From assembly GCA_946403625.1 (NCBI GenBank), contig CAMJAP010000016.1:1-44705 (forward strand): a stretch of DNA of 44,705 nucleotides. The letters are read 5' to 3'. A program made the translations under genes and the position numbers. This document shows, one piece after another, positions 34,901 to 43,102 of this stretch; the stretch's first letter is position 1, and each line of letters opens with the position of its first letter. The notes beneath the pieces were generated by a model that was not told the DNA's origin, ran no database searches, and was given only the letters and a program-made list of their open reading frames with translations. The DNA is from an uncultured Lachnospiraceae bacterium. Lineage in GTDB: Bacteria; Bacillota; Clostridia; Lachnospirales; Lachnospiraceae.

Positions 34901-34916
34901 TAAGGAGGAAAACTGA
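28920..34916 (+). CDS. Giant double histidine kinase: HK, S-component-like TM domain, beta-propeller, HK, REC, Hpt
   Basis: 1998 residues from GTG 28920 (or ATG 28923), after GAGGGG at 28905-28910. In order: about six membrane helices (25-180); HisKA with [10 protein letters not shown] (His232) and its ATPase (NAVKYT, DTGVGI, GAGLGL) to about 455; a charged linker; a membrane domain (about 508-685, [35 protein letters not shown]) resembling ECF-transporter S components. A signal-peptide-like helix (691-713) then leads to a beta-propeller of Reg_prop type ([18 protein letters not shown]) and a Y_Y_Y-like domain. A membrane helix lies near 1437-1457. The second HisKA has [11 protein letters not shown] (His1493) with its ATPase, followed by REC (Asp1789) and Hpt (His1937, HALKSNS). 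Both kinases look intact. The internal signal-like helix suggests an ancestral gene fusion. Ligands unknown. Confidence 0.93.
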   Translation: MMKTTEHENDIFYENDLRVLKRLTVVMRWLWISFLFILAGNLIGIFRIDNEKLFLGAVVSAVILWMPTFAELFGMRPNERRYLCVMGLGCVIAMLAANENIGIYMTYALAMVTSLLFYDKKFTLKISLFSYVLIVISLFFRAPGANRGEFDTALMWWISRSLGFAIEAVCMSAICCVVADVSRQMLMNLDVARREAQEAEERAKHSDDLQKAMNAAEQANRVKSEFLTNMSHELRTPLNGVIGMDELIMKESDDEKIHEYASHIHRAANVLLSMVNNILDFSQIDAGVLQIQESNYSIREMIGSLEDVLQVRIREKGLYLTTEIDEAVPETLYGDAGHIRQTILNILSNAVKYTHKGGVHLRVWMEKKKDPEPVLCVSIADTGVGIREEDKEKLFHSFERLDTKQNRSIEGAGLGLVIAKQLVERMNGTIRVDSTYGKGSTFTLCLPQQLFGEEKETAAEAQNRSAETETEAVLQTEAKAETDAEHTGVSERKQASGRSGKADWGFALTWQNILLIALGLAINLGGRWVAEKLQLPFWLDAIGTFLTAITLGPVAGALTGGLVNVILGLFNPVSLWYAVVNVGIGLSVGHFYPRDRKHDPFLVIAAAVLSGLIAATISTPLNLYFYQGYTGNVWGDGLVDLLSRVIRVRIICTFLGEAFVDMPDKAVSLFMVMMGLRLAERIAQRKTDPKKAAALFLLPVLLAGFFAGGRSYAADEETDYSADYEARQYDTGDGLAAMEINAIAQTGDGYIWAGTYSGIYRYDGGHFEVMNLDERIRNVMVFYVDHLGRLWIGTNDSGIACYDQTDKSIAFYTMEDGLAANAIRAICEDDKGNIFVGTAAGLSRISADGETVENRTEFSYIRSLINVGDGMVAGITNSGMFFLLRDMETVYSEYYKDEQGIYYTALAYDGKGTFLAGTSTNNVVFLHLQGERIRRGKDVYTGDCAYSNMIRYAQSEGGYFVCDEKGFGFVGEDGVFTDMTQENFANSISDSLVDYQRNLWFVSNKQGVLKLSVNPFTDIFRKAGLKSSVVNAVYIQGNQIIIGMDDGLKMVTTDGFQRVHKPYLDRFLDVRVRNLMEDSAGNLWVSTYGKDGLVCIEPSGNVQCYNEQTSGTLGGRFRLSMELSDGTILAASNVGLNFIRDGKLVKTLGEENGLKTPQILSIVETSDHRLLAGSDGDGVYIIENMEVVGRIGEEQGLETLVVLKIVPYQNGFFYVTSNAIYYDDGAVIRRLDRFPYSNNYDIYINGKGEAWVSSSAGIYVVDAEKLAENEEYSYTLLNYSRGFSTSLTANAWNAVLGDELLLCCNDGVRKVSMQEYSADKGDYNIRITSVLCDNESIEPGTDGYEIPQSAGKVQIQAAILNYTLSNPLIHIYMEGMEDSGITLHQNELIPVVYTNLPHGEYQLHVQILDENDHHILREKVFPMHKDAQIFEKSYFKIYLICVCFVFVAFMAWLIARISNLSLINRQYEEIRRAKEDAEQANRAKSEFLANMSHEIRTPINAVIGMGELILKETKEDKTREYAEHIDRASHSLLSIINSILDFSKIESGHMEITEDTYSLGNLLCEVEGMIGVNAQKKGLQFEMKIQEDLPDALWGYESGIRQILTNLLSNAVKYTKEGKVELLLDQEERNGDILGLRLQVKDTGIGIREEDRNRLFEGFERLDVHRNRNVQGTGLGLAITKQLAEQMGGSISVNSVYGKGSCFTVCLPQRVLSEEAIGDYRTHAKENDAEVGGILAPDCKVLVVDDTEMNLIVFEERLKDTGMQITKASGGEECLAKIKKECYDIIFLDHFMPQMDGMETLERMREMGEENLSAGAPVIALTANAIAGSREMYLEHGFTDYLSKPVDYRELMGILKKYIRYTPTAEKPQNGETAPETTDTAASSGRLDRAEGMKYAMKESFYMELLKTYLTQSKDKKQRLKDALAAANLKDYTVHVHALKSNSRMIGAKGLGELAFELEQAGKAGDEAFIREHHDAMIAEYDLVLKEIEEILHNKEEN

Positions 34917-34919
34917 TTC

Positions 34920-36332
34920 ATGGGCGGTATATTTGCAACGGCTTTAAAAGAGGACTGCGTGTTTGATCTGTATTTCGGTACAGACTATCATTCCCACCTT
35001 GGCACGCGGCGTGCCGGAATGGTGGTATTCGGAAAGAACGGCTTTAACCGTGCAATCCACAATATCGAAAGCGCACCGTTCCGTACCAAGTTTGACAAAG
35101 ATACGCATGAAATGGAAGGCTATATGGGTATCGGATGTATTTCCGATTACGAGCCGCAGCCGTTGATTGTGCGTTCCCATCACGGAACCTATGCATTGAC
35201 CACGGTCGGAAAGATCAACAATGCGGAGGCATTGTCGGATGAGATCATCAAGACCGGCAGCCACTTTATGGAACTGTCCGGCGGCTCCATCAATGCAACC
35301 GAACTGGTAGCGGCATTGATCAACCAAAAGGACAATATCATCGAAGGTATTCAGTATGCTCAGGACAAGATCGAAGGTTCCATGTCCATTATGCTGCTGA
35401 CACCGACCGGTGTTTACTGTGCCCGTGATAAGATGGGCAGAACGCCGATCGTGCTGGGCCAGAAGGCAGAGGGCTTCTGCGCTTCCTTTGAATCGTTCGC
35501 ATACTTAAACCTGGGCTATACCGACCTGCGGGAACTGGGACCGGGCGAGATCATCGTTATGACACCGGACGGTGTACAGACACTGGCAAAGCCGGGCAGC
35601 AAGATGCGGATCTGTACCTTCCTGTGGGTTTATTATGGCTATCCGTCCTCTTCCTACGAGGGCATTTCCGTAGAACAGATGCGTTACAACTGCGGTGCCA
35701 AGATGGCAGAGCGTGATAAGGACAGCAATCTGGATGCCGATATCGTAGCCGGCGTGCCGGATTCCGGTACGGCGCATGCGGTAGGCTATGCAAACGCCTC
35801 CGGCATTCCGTTCTCCAGACCGTTCATCAAGTACACACCGACCTGGCCGCGCTCCTTTATGCCGACCATTCAGACCAAGCGTAACCTGATCGCCAAGATG
35901 AAACTGTTGCCGGTACATGAACTGATCGACGGACACAGCATCTTATTGATCGACGACTCCATCGTACGCGGTACACAGCTGCGTGAGACCACGGAGTTCT
36001 TATACAAGAGCGGCGCCAAGGCAGTACACGTGCGTCCGGCGTGCCCGCCCATTATGTTCGGCTGCAAGTACATCAACTTCTCCCGTTCCAATTCGGAGAT
36101 GGAGCTGATCGCAAGACGTGTGGTAAGTCAGGAAGAAGGCGGCGAAGTGGATCGCACGATCCTGGAGGATTACTGCAATCCGGATTCCGACCGTTATCAC
36201 AAGATGCTCGATGAGATCCGCAAGCAGATGGGATTCACATCGCTGGCATTTAACCGTCTGGATGATATGATGGCAGCGGTCGGCATTGACCGTGACAAGC
36301 TGTGCACCTACTGCTGGGACGGAAAGGAATAA
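34920..36332 (+). CDS. PurF-like amidophosphoribosyltransferase paralog lacking the glutaminase cysteine
   Basis: 470 residues. The C-terminal half is a normal phosphoribosyltransferase with the PRPP loop ILLIDDSIVRGTQ near 341. Cysteines like the Fe-S ligands of Bacillus-type PurF are present (RICTF, PACPP/FGCKY and the terminal LCTYCW). The N-terminus starts MGGIFA where PurF has the catalytic Cys (MCG...). The glutaminase Asn-Gly (HNGN) reads TVGKIN, and the Asp in the SDTE-like motif is replaced (INATEL). The glutamine site therefore looks dead, and the enzyme may use ammonia or another acceptor. ATG 34920 lies 3 bp after the kinase stop, with AAGGAGG inside the kinase gene. Similar MGG-type paralogs exist in Clostridia (from memory). 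Function beyond PRPP binding is uncertain. Confidence 0.85.
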   Translation: MGGIFATALKEDCVFDLYFGTDYHSHLGTRRAGMVVFGKNGFNRAIHNIESAPFRTKFDKDTHEMEGYMGIGCISDYEPQPLIVRSHHGTYALTTVGKINNAEALSDEIIKTGSHFMELSGGSINATELVAALINQKDNIIEGIQYAQDKIEGSMSIMLLTPTGVYCARDKMGRTPIVLGQKAEGFCASFESFAYLNLGYTDLRELGPGEIIVMTPDGVQTLAKPGSKMRICTFLWVYYGYPSSSYEGISVEQMRYNCGAKMAERDKDSNLDADIVAGVPDSGTAHAVGYANASGIPFSRPFIKYTPTWPRSFMPTIQTKRNLIAKMKLLPVHELIDGHSILLIDDSIVRGTQLRETTEFLYKSGAKAVHVRPACPPIMFGCKYINFSRSNSEMELIARRVVSQEEGGEVDRTILEDYCNPDSDRYHKMLDEIRKQMGFTSLAFNRLDDMMAAVGIDRDKLCTYCWDGKE

Positions 36333-36335
36333 ATC

Positions 36336-36755
36336 TTGGCAGGCGCATTTCGCAGATGGAAGGAAGCCTACACCGAGAAGGCAAAGAAACTGGTGCAGGA
36401 CGACGGGGCACTTCGAAAAGTGATCGAGGGTGCCCGCTCCTGGCTGGAAAAGCAGAAAGACCTTCCGTTGATGAAAGGAACCGTAGAGGAGATGATCGGC
36501 GTGATCGATCTGCTCACGGCGTATGTGGATGGGAAATACCGCTGCGTACCCAGACGGATGCTGCTGGCTATGGTGGCCGGTATCCTGTATGTGGTAAGTC
36601 CCATCAATCTGATCCCGGATTTTATCCCGGTGATCGGCTGGCTGGATGATATCGCGATCTTCAGTATCATTTTTGATATGGGTGTATCCGCGGAAGTGAA
36701 AAAATTCCGCGCATGGGAAAAAGAACAGAAACAGGAACCCGATACACAGGAGTAA
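36336..36755 (+). CDS. DUF1232 (YkvA-like) small membrane protein
   Basis: 139 residues. The core YVVSPINLIPDFIPVIGWLDDIAIF is the DUF1232 signature, a short amphipathic/hydrophobic hairpin of unknown function. The N-terminal 70 residues are helical and basic. The start is TTG 36336 with AAAGGA 8 nt before it, 3 bp after the PurF-like stop, so translational coupling is likely. It ends the gene string that begins near 26681. Confidence 0.85.
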   Translation: MAGAFRRWKEAYTEKAKKLVQDDGALRKVIEGARSWLEKQKDLPLMKGTVEEMIGVIDLLTAYVDGKYRCVPRRMLLAMVAGILYVVSPINLIPDFIPVIGWLDDIAIFSIIFDMGVSAEVKKFRAWEKEQKQEPDTQE

Positions 36756-36808
36756 AAATACTTCACAGGATCGTCACAAAAAAATGGCTTCATTTTGTAA
36801 TTGCAGTC

Positions 36809-36837
36809 TTGAAAAACGAAGCCGGATATGATACGAT
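36809..36837 (+). promoter_or_regulatory. Promoter of the T-box/aspS transcript
   Basis: TTGAAA (36809-36814) and TACGAT (36832-36837), 17-bp spacer. It would start the leader near 36845. Confidence 0.6.
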
Positions 36838-36844
36838 ACATTAT

Positions 36845-37150
36845 ATAAAAAATATGCTTTTGCTCTTAGAAATGCAGTGAAGGAGACTCAGATCACGGAA
36901 AGCAACAGGGAGATGACGTCGTAGACTGAAAGCGTTGTCGGCAGGAAAGGGTCAATGGGAACACTCCGGAGCAGACGGTTCGAAAAGAGAGTTTCATCAA
37001 TTTTCTTATTAGGGCCGTACGTAATCCGCACGTTACGCGGACAATGAGAGGGGATTGCAAAGGGGCGGTTCCAAACTGGGTGGTACCGCGGATTTATATG
37101 CTCACAGATTCGTCCCGGAATACATGTATGGATTGTATTTCGGGATTTTT
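36845..37150 (+). promoter_or_regulatory. T-box leader controlling aspS
   Basis: The non-coding stretch 36756-37194 holds a tRNA-sensing T-box. The conserved antiterminator sequence AACTGGGTGGTACCGCG lies at 37074-37090 and is followed by a terminator at 37113-37150. The upstream 36860-36980 region has stem I-like features (AGGGAGATGACG, GACTGAAAGCG). GAC (Asp) triplets occur at 36915, 36924 and 36974, but the specifier loop was not assigned. Uncharged tRNA-Asp would pair with the leader and allow transcription of aspS and downstream genes. Confidence 0.92.
37113..37150 (+). terminator. T-box terminator hairpin
   Basis: A 12-bp stem with one G-T pair between 37113-37124 and 37134-37145, then T5. 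It is the alternative to the antiterminator of the T-box leader. Confidence 0.9.
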
Positions 37151-37194
37151 ATATCCCTTAATATATGCACGATCGTATAAGGGAGGAATAAACG

Positions 37195-38940
37195 ATGAGT
37201 GAGATTTACAGAACATTGACATTGCAGGAGATCCGTGAAGAACGGATCGGAGAGACGGTAAAAGTAGCCGGCTGGGTGGAAAATATCCGAGACCACGGCG
37301 GCGTATCTTTTATCGATCTGCGGGATATGTACGGTGTGGTACAGATCGTTATGCGGGATACTTCATTACTCGAAGGCATCACCCGTGAGGATTGTGTATC
37401 GATCGAAGGCCCGGTACAGAAGAGGGACGAGGAAACCTACAATCCGAAGATTCCGAGCGGTACGGTAGAGATCGAAGCCAAGAGTGTGGAGATCCTCGGC
37501 AAAGTATACAAGCAGCTGCCGTTTGAGGTGATGACATCCAAGGAAACCCGTGAGGATGTACGACTGAAGTATCGTTATCTGGATCTGCGGAATGCGAAGG
37601 TAAAGGACAATATGATCTTCCGTTCCAAAGTGATCGCTTATCTGCGTGAGAAGATGACCGAGATGGGATTTCTGGAGATCCAGACCCCGATCCTGTGTGC
37701 GTCCTCTCCGGAAGGCGCAAGAGATTACATTGTACCGTCCAGACGATATAAGGGCAAGTTTTATGCACTGCCTCAGGCACCGCAGCAGTACAAGCAGCTT
37801 TTGATGGTATCCGGATTTGACAAGTATTTCCAGATCGCACCGTGTTTTCGCGATGAGGATGCCAGAGCAGACCGTTCACCGGGTGAGTTTTATCAGCTGG
37901 ATTTTGAAATGAGTTTTGCGACACAGGAGGATGTGTTCAAAGTCGGCGAGGATGTACTGCAGGCCACCTTTGAAAAGTTTGCACCGGAAGGGGCACAGAT
38001 CACCAAAGCGCCGTTCCCGATCATCTCCTATAAAGAAGCAATGTTAAAGTACGGCACGGATAAGCCGGATCTGCGCAATCCGCTAGAGATCATAGATATG
38101 ACGGACTTCTTCCAGAAGTGTACGTTCAAGCCTTTCCACGGCAAGTGTGTACGGGCGATCAATGTACATCAGCGAATGTCCAAAGGGTTTCACGAGAAAC
38201 TGCTCAAATTTGCGCAGGATATCGGAATGGCCGGACTGGGATATCTGGAAGTGGAAGACGATCTGAGTTATAAGGGACCGATCGACAAGTTCATCCCGGA
38301 TGAGCTGAAATCGGAAATGAGAGAACAGGCAGGGTTGGGCGTCGGCGATACCATCTTCTTCATCGCAGACCGCGAGAAGCAGGCCAGCCTGTATGCAGGA
38401 CAGATCCGCACGGAACTGGGCGAGAAACTGGAACTCATTGAGCAGAATGCATATCGATTCTGTTATATCAATGATTTCCCGATGTATGAATATGACGAGA
38501 CGGAAAAGAAGATCGGTTTTACCCACAATCCGTTCTCGATGCCGCAGGGCGGGCTGAAGGCTCTGAACGAGCAGGATCCGCTGAGTATTCTGGCATATCA
38601 GTACGATATCGTATGTAACGGTGTGGAGCTTTCCTCCGGTGCGGTTCGTAACCATGATATGAAGATCATGGAAAAAGCATTTGAGATCGCCGGCTACGAT
38701 AAAGAAGTATTGGAAAAGAAGTTTGGCGCACTTTACAACGCATTCCAGTTCGGAGCACCGCCACACGCAGGTATGGCGCCGGGCGTAGACCGAATGATCA
38801 TGCTGCTTCGTAACGAAGAAAACATCCGTGAGGTGATCCCGTTCCCGATGAGCGGATCGGCTCAGGACCTGATGTGCGGGGCACCGTCGGAAGTAACGGA
38901 GCTGCAGCTGCGTGAGGTGCACATTAAAGTAAGAGACTAA
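37195..38940 (+). CDS. aspS: Aspartyl-tRNA synthetase
   Basis: 581-residue bacterial-type class IIb synthetase. The N-terminal OB anticodon domain has VKVAGWVENIRDHGGVSFIDLRD. Motif 2 lies in CFRDEDARADRSPGEFYQLDFEMSF, the bacterial GAD insertion sits in the middle, and motif 3 reads APGVDRMIMLL. It charges tRNA-Asp in the cytoplasm. With gatCAB genes next to it and no asparaginyl-tRNA synthetase in view, it may be non-discriminating and also charge tRNA-Asn for amidation; this is inferred from context. AGGGAGGA precedes ATG 37195, and control is by the T-box leader. Confidence 0.97.
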   Translation: MSEIYRTLTLQEIREERIGETVKVAGWVENIRDHGGVSFIDLRDMYGVVQIVMRDTSLLEGITREDCVSIEGPVQKRDEETYNPKIPSGTVEIEAKSVEILGKVYKQLPFEVMTSKETREDVRLKYRYLDLRNAKVKDNMIFRSKVIAYLREKMTEMGFLEIQTPILCASSPEGARDYIVPSRRYKGKFYALPQAPQQYKQLLMVSGFDKYFQIAPCFRDEDARADRSPGEFYQLDFEMSFATQEDVFKVGEDVLQATFEKFAPEGAQITKAPFPIISYKEAMLKYGTDKPDLRNPLEIIDMTDFFQKCTFKPFHGKCVRAINVHQRMSKGFHEKLLKFAQDIGMAGLGYLEVEDDLSYKGPIDKFIPDELKSEMREQAGLGVGDTIFFIADREKQASLYAGQIRTELGEKLELIEQNAYRFCYINDFPMYEYDETEKKIGFTHNPFSMPQGGLKALNEQDPLSILAYQYDIVCNGVELSSGAVRNHDMKIMEKAFEIAGYDKEVLEKKFGALYNAFQFGAPPHAGMAPGVDRMIMLLRNEENIREVIPFPMSGSAQDLMCGAPSEVTELQLREVHIKVRD

Positions 38941-38963
38941 GGATAGCAGGAGAGTTTTGATCC

Positions 38964-39257
38964 ATGGCAAATGTGATCAGTGATGAAACGATCGAATATG
39001 TCGGCATCCTGTCCAAGCTGAAGTTGGATGAGAGTGAAAAAGAGCAGGCCAAGAAAGATCTGGCGGAAATGCTCGACTATATCGACCAATTGGGAGAACT
39101 CGATACCGAAGGCGTAGAGCCGATGAGCCATGTACATCCGGTGAGTAACCGCTTCCGCGAGGATGTGGTGACAAACGGGGACGGCAGGGAGCAGGTATTG
39201 GCGAACGCGCCGGAGGAGCGAGACGGGGCATTTGTGGTGCCCAGAACATTTGAATAA
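38964..39257 (+). CDS. gatC: Aspartyl/glutamyl-tRNA amidotransferase subunit C
   Basis: 97 residues, normal length. Typical features: IEYVGILSKLKLDESE, EMLDYIDQLGELDTEGVEPMSHVHP, NRFREDVV and the terminal FVVPRTFE. GatC links GatA to GatB in the complex that amidates Asp-tRNA-Asn or Glu-tRNA-Gln. It starts 23 bp after aspS, with GGAG upstream, and is separated from gatA by a chemotaxis receptor gene. Confidence 0.95.
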   Translation: MANVISDETIEYVGILSKLKLDESEKEQAKKDLAEMLDYIDQLGELDTEGVEPMSHVHPVSNRFREDVVTNGDGREQVLANAPEERDGAFVVPRTFE

Positions 39258-39362
39258 CATTTGAATATCGAATCATTAATAAAGCTGTTTCGTTTTATTT
39301 CTTGAAAGTAGAGTAATTTTGCAAGGAACTGCAGTTCAGATTTTGAAGGTATGTCTGAATTT

Positions 39363-39405
39363 AGGAATCCGGCGCACAAGGATGTGTGCCGCGAAAAGGG
39401 TTCTT
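39363..39405 (+). other. Structured RNA leader candidate before the chemotaxis receptor
   Basis: GGCGCACA (39371-39378) pairs with TGTGTGCC (39383-39390) around an AGGA loop. The outer AGGAATCC (39363-39370) pairs with GGGTTCTT (39398-39405), leaving a one-sided GCGAAAA bulge. No T run follows, so it is not a terminator. It sits about 30 bp before the receptor start and does not match a known riboswitch that I could recognise. Confidence 0.35.
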
Positions 39406-39434
39406 AAAAATAAAAAGGAAAAGGGGTACAAGAA

Positions 39435-41198
39435 ATGAAATGGTTGAAAAACATTAGTGTAAGGGCGAAATTGATGATCATCACCATACCGCTTGCATTA
39501 GCATTGCTCACAGCGTTTATCTTTATGGTGGTGCAGCTCAATTCTACACAGAGCCAGTTGACGACAGTTTATTTTGATAAACTGTATCAGGTAAACAGCA
39601 ATCTGCTCAATGCGGACCGCGATTTCTATCAGTCGATGGAAGCGGCGATGCAGTATTATGATTTCTACAATGGTTATACCGCAGCTCCGGCAGATTTTGC
39701 GCAGTCGTTGATGCCGGGCGAGTTGGACAGCTATGAGGAAAACAAGCAGCAGGTGTATGACCGTGTAACGGCGGCAGAAAACATTGCGGCGCAGGATGTA
39801 GACCTGTACAATAACACCAAGACCGAAGACGGCCGTTCCTACTATGATGTGATGGTGGCTTGGTGGGGCGCTATGGATGTATGGCAAAATTCCTTTGATG
39901 TAGCTGCCAATACCGGTGACTGGGAAGCATTCCATAACAACTTCTCGGCTGCAAGAGACGGCTTGAATGATCTGCAGGAGATCACGGAAAAATGGGCAGA
40001 TGCAAAGAAGACGGCCTTGACGCAGGCATTACAGGCCAGAGTAATCGCGCTGGGCGTTGTATTTGCGGTCCTGGTTGCGTTCCTTGCAGTGATCTGTGTA
40101 GCAACGATCCGCAATATCCGTCTTGGTATCAAGAAGGTTACGGAAGACCTGGATGAGCTGGCAAACGGCAACCTGCTGGTAGAATATCCGGCAGATCGTG
40201 ATCTGGGCACGGATGATATCGGAAAGATCACCAAGAGCGCTAAGCGTCTGACCGAGAAACTGAACGAAGTATTGGGCAAGACCAGACAGATGTCCGATGA
40301 ACTGACTCACGCGGGAACCGAACTGGCAGACAGTGCAAATCAGGCATCTCTGGCATCCGAGCAGGTAACGGATGCGGTAACCGAGATTTCCAAGGGTGCG
40401 GTAGCACAGGCCGAGAGCGTAGAGAATGCAGTAGGCAATACCGATGATATCGGCAGAAACATTGAAAACATCACAGAAGACGTACAGGGAATGGATCGTT
40501 ATGCAGCAGAGATGAAAGAAGCCTGCGACAAGGCAATGGATGCTCTGGACAAGCTGATCCGTCAGAGTACCGAGGTAACCCGTTCCGTAAAGGATATCGG
40601 CGATACCATCAATTCGACCAACGAATCCGCAAAGACGATCTCCGAGTTTACACAGGCGATCACGGATATCGCAACGCAGACCAACCTGCTTTCCCTGAAT
40701 GCTTCGATCGAGGCAGCTCGTGCAGGTGACGCAGGACGCGGCTTCGCAGTCGTAGCAGACGAGATCCGTCAGCTGGCAGATCAGTCCAGCAACAGTGCGG
40801 ACAAGATCAAGGGAATCGTGGAAAAACTGCTGGAAGATTCCGCTTCTTCCGTCAGCGTTCTGGAGAAACTGAACGACAGCTTCCGTACACAGGAAGAGCA
40901 GCTGGATATGACCAAGGAAAACATGGAGACCATGTCCGGTAATGTGGCAAGTGTGAAGGATACTTCCAATCACATCAATGAGCGAATCTCTATGTTGAAC
41001 GGTGCAAAGAACGGATTGATGGAGATCATCTCCGACCTGTCTGCGATCTCGGAAGAGAATGCGGCATCGACTGAAGAGACCAACGCTTCTATGGAAGAGT
41101 TGAACGCGACCTTTACGATGATCAGCGAATCAGCGAACAAGCTGCAGGGATTGGCAGCGGATCTGGAAGACACGATCAGCTACTTCAAGGTAGAGTAA
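39435..41198 (+). CDS. Methyl-accepting chemotaxis protein
   Basis: 587 residues. A first membrane helix (about 13-34) is followed by an extracellular helical bundle of about 160 residues and a second membrane helix (about 197-222). A HAMP-like linker ([22 protein letters not shown]) leads to a long signalling coiled coil. The CheA/CheW-contacting tip is conserved: [23 protein letters not shown], then [19 protein letters not shown]. No C-terminal methyltransferase-tethering pentapeptide is seen. No flagellar or che genes are in the window. It lies between gatC and gatA, with a terminator after it, so it looks inserted into the translation gene cluster. Confidence 0.94.
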   Translation: MKWLKNISVRAKLMIITIPLALALLTAFIFMVVQLNSTQSQLTTVYFDKLYQVNSNLLNADRDFYQSMEAAMQYYDFYNGYTAAPADFAQSLMPGELDSYEENKQQVYDRVTAAENIAAQDVDLYNNTKTEDGRSYYDVMVAWWGAMDVWQNSFDVAANTGDWEAFHNNFSAARDGLNDLQEITEKWADAKKTALTQALQARVIALGVVFAVLVAFLAVICVATIRNIRLGIKKVTEDLDELANGNLLVEYPADRDLGTDDIGKITKSAKRLTEKLNEVLGKTRQMSDELTHAGTELADSANQASLASEQVTDAVTEISKGAVAQAESVENAVGNTDDIGRNIENITEDVQGMDRYAAEMKEACDKAMDALDKLIRQSTEVTRSVKDIGDTINSTNESAKTISEFTQAITDIATQTNLLSLNASIEAARAGDAGRGFAVVADEIRQLADQSSNSADKIKGIVEKLLEDSASSVSVLEKLNDSFRTQEEQLDMTKENMETMSGNVASVKDTSNHINERISMLNGAKNGLMEIISDLSAISEENAASTEETNASMEELNATFTMISESANKLQGLAADLEDTISYFKVE

Positions 41199-41219
41199 GG
41201 AAAGAATCAAGTTACACCG

Positions 41220-41250
41220 ATACCGCTCCCGCATCGGGGGCGGTATTTTT
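41220..41250 (+). terminator. Terminator between the receptor and gatA
   Basis: An 11-bp stem with one G-T pair (41220-41230 with 41236-41246), CATC-type loop, then T5. The gatA ribosome binding site AAGGAG (41251-41256) follows at once, so gatA must rely on readthrough or an unseen promoter. Confidence 0.85.
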
Positions 41251-41265
41251 AAGGAGAAAAAAGAA

Positions 41266-42708
41266 ATGGATTTATTGGAACTGACAGCCGTAGAGCTGGG
41301 GAAAAAGATCGCAGCAAAGGAAGTGACGGTGCGGGAAGCACTGGATGCGGTATTTGCCCGGATGGATGCTGTGGAGGAGAAGTATCATTGTTACATCACC
41401 CTGAATAAGGAGAAAGCCTATGAAGAGGCGGATCGTATTCAGGCACGGATCGATGCAGGAGAATTGAAAAGTCCGCTGGCCGGTGTACCGGTCGCGATCA
41501 AAGATAATCTGTGCACGGAGGGGCTGACCACCACCTGTGCATCGAAGATTCTATATAATTTTGTGCCGACCTATACCGCTACGGCAGTAGAAAAACTGCA
41601 GGCAGCCGGTGCAGTGATCCTCGGCAAGACCAATATGGATGAATTTGCGATGGGCTCCACAACGGAGACATCGGCATTTGGCGTAACGAAGAATCCCAGA
41701 GACGAGAGCAGAGTGCCGGGGGGATCTTCCGGCGGTTCCGCGGCGGCCGTGGCAGCAGAAGAATGCTGGTATGCGCTCGGATCCGATACCGGCGGTTCCA
41801 TTCGTCAGCCGGCATCGTACTGCGGTGTGGTAGGTATCAAGCCGACCTACGGTACGGTATCCCGCTACGGTCTGGTGGCGTACGGATCCTCTCTGGATCA
41901 GATCGGACCGCTGGCAAAGGATGTGACGGATGCGGCAACGGTTCTGGAGATCATCACATCTTACGACGAAAAAGATTCCACTTCGATGAAGCGCGAGGAT
42001 ACACAGTTTACCAAGGCGCTGGTGGAAGATGTCAAAGGATTAAAGATCGGTATCCCGAGGGATTATTTCGGTGAAGGTCTGGATCCGGAAGTGGCAGCAG
42101 CGGTAAAGAAAGCAGCAGAAGATCTGAAAGCGGCCGGAGCGATCGTGGAAGAGTTTGACCTGAGCCTGGTGAAATACGCGATCCCGACCTATTATACGAT
42201 CGCGGATGCAGAGGCATCGTCCAACCTGGAGCGATTTGACGGTATCAAATACGGCTATCGTACCGGGGATTACAAGGATCTGCACGATATGTACAAAAAG
42301 ACCCGTTCCGAAGGTTTCGGACCGGAGGTGAAGCGCCGTATTATGCTGGGCTCCTTTGTACTTTCTTCCGGATATTACGATGCGTATTATCTGAAAGCAT
42401 TGAAGGTAAAGGCGCTCATCAAGAAAGCATTTGACGAAGCCTTTGCGAAATACGATGTGATCCTGGGGCCGGTCGCACCGACGACGGCACCGAAGCTGGG
42501 CGAGAGCCTGTCGGATCCGATGAAGATGTACCTGGGTGATATCTATACGATCTCGGTGAATCTGGCGGGATTGCCGGGCATCAGCTTACCGTGCGGAAAG
42601 GATGCAAACGGTCTTCCCATCGGCTTGCAGCTGATCGGGGACTGCTTTAAGGAAGATGTGCTGATCCGTACCGCGTATACATACGAAAAAATCCGGGGCG
42701 CTTTTTGA
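41266..42708 (+). CDS. gatA: Aspartyl/glutamyl-tRNA amidotransferase subunit A
   Basis: 480-residue amidase-family glutaminase subunit. The Ser-cisSer-Lys triad is visible as Lys79 (GVPVAIKDN), Ser154 (PGGSSGGSAAA) and Ser178 (GSDTGGSIRQP), at the same numbering as S. aureus GatA. It frees ammonia from glutamine and channels it to GatB. Length is normal. AAGGAG precedes ATG 41266 directly after a terminator. Confidence 0.97.
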   Translation: MDLLELTAVELGKKIAAKEVTVREALDAVFARMDAVEEKYHCYITLNKEKAYEEADRIQARIDAGELKSPLAGVPVAIKDNLCTEGLTTTCASKILYNFVPTYTATAVEKLQAAGAVILGKTNMDEFAMGSTTETSAFGVTKNPRDESRVPGGSSGGSAAAVAAEECWYALGSDTGGSIRQPASYCGVVGIKPTYGTVSRYGLVAYGSSLDQIGPLAKDVTDAATVLEIITSYDEKDSTSMKREDTQFTKALVEDVKGLKIGIPRDYFGEGLDPEVAAAVKKAAEDLKAAGAIVEEFDLSLVKYAIPTYYTIADAEASSNLERFDGIKYGYRTGDYKDLHDMYKKTRSEGFGPEVKRRIMLGSFVLSSGYYDAYYLKALKVKALIKKAFDEAFAKYDVILGPVAPTTAPKLGESLSDPMKMYLGDIYTISVNLAGLPGISLPCGKDANGLPIGLQLIGDCFKEDVLIRTAYTYEKIRGAF

Positions 42709-42775
42709 CGGGATTTTTCAGAAATAAAGAATGCAGGGAACACAGGGATTTAGTAAAAGACAGGAGGAAAAAAAG

Positions 42776-43048
42776 ATGGAAGAGATCAAGAAATATTTAA
42801 AGGATTGCTGCGAAGGACTGGACGATACCATGGTAGTCAGCCGCAAGACACTGCTTCTGGAAGTGTTGGTTGGTTTTCTGAGCGGTATCATTTTGGGTAT
42901 CCTGCTGGCACCGCCGAAGTATCGCAAAGTAGGCTGCGATAACGGAAACAACTGTGTCGGAAAGTACCAGACCGATAATTACGGCGAAGGCGGCTGCGGA
43001 TGCGGCTGCAACTGTGATTGCGACGAAGAAAAGAAAGACGAAGAATAA
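42776..43048 (+). CDS. Small membrane protein with Cys-rich tail
   Basis: 90 residues from ATG 42776, with AGGAGG 8 nt upstream; a longer frame to 42731 lacks such a site. An N-terminal helix containing a CC pair is followed by one membrane helix (about 28-47, LLLEVLVGFLSGIILGILLAPP). The C-terminal tail is rich in Gly and Cys, with GGCGCGCNCDCDEEKKDEE near its end, about six cysteines in alternation, suited to metal or Fe-S binding. No family recognised. It lies between gatA and gatB, 54 bp before the gatB start. Confidence 0.8.
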   Translation: MEEIKKYLKDCCEGLDDTMVVSRKTLLLEVLVGFLSGIILGILLAPPKYRKVGCDNGNNCVGKYQTDNYGEGGCGCGCNCDCDEEKKDEE

Positions 43049-43102
43049 GAAAGAGATTTCCCGATGAGATTTTTCGGGAAATGCAGTAAGGAGAAATACA
43101 AG

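Noticed and set aside
39258-39434. c-di-GMP riboswitch before the chemotaxis receptor
   Set aside because: The hairpin sequences do not show the conserved core of c-di-GMP-I or -II aptamers that I know.
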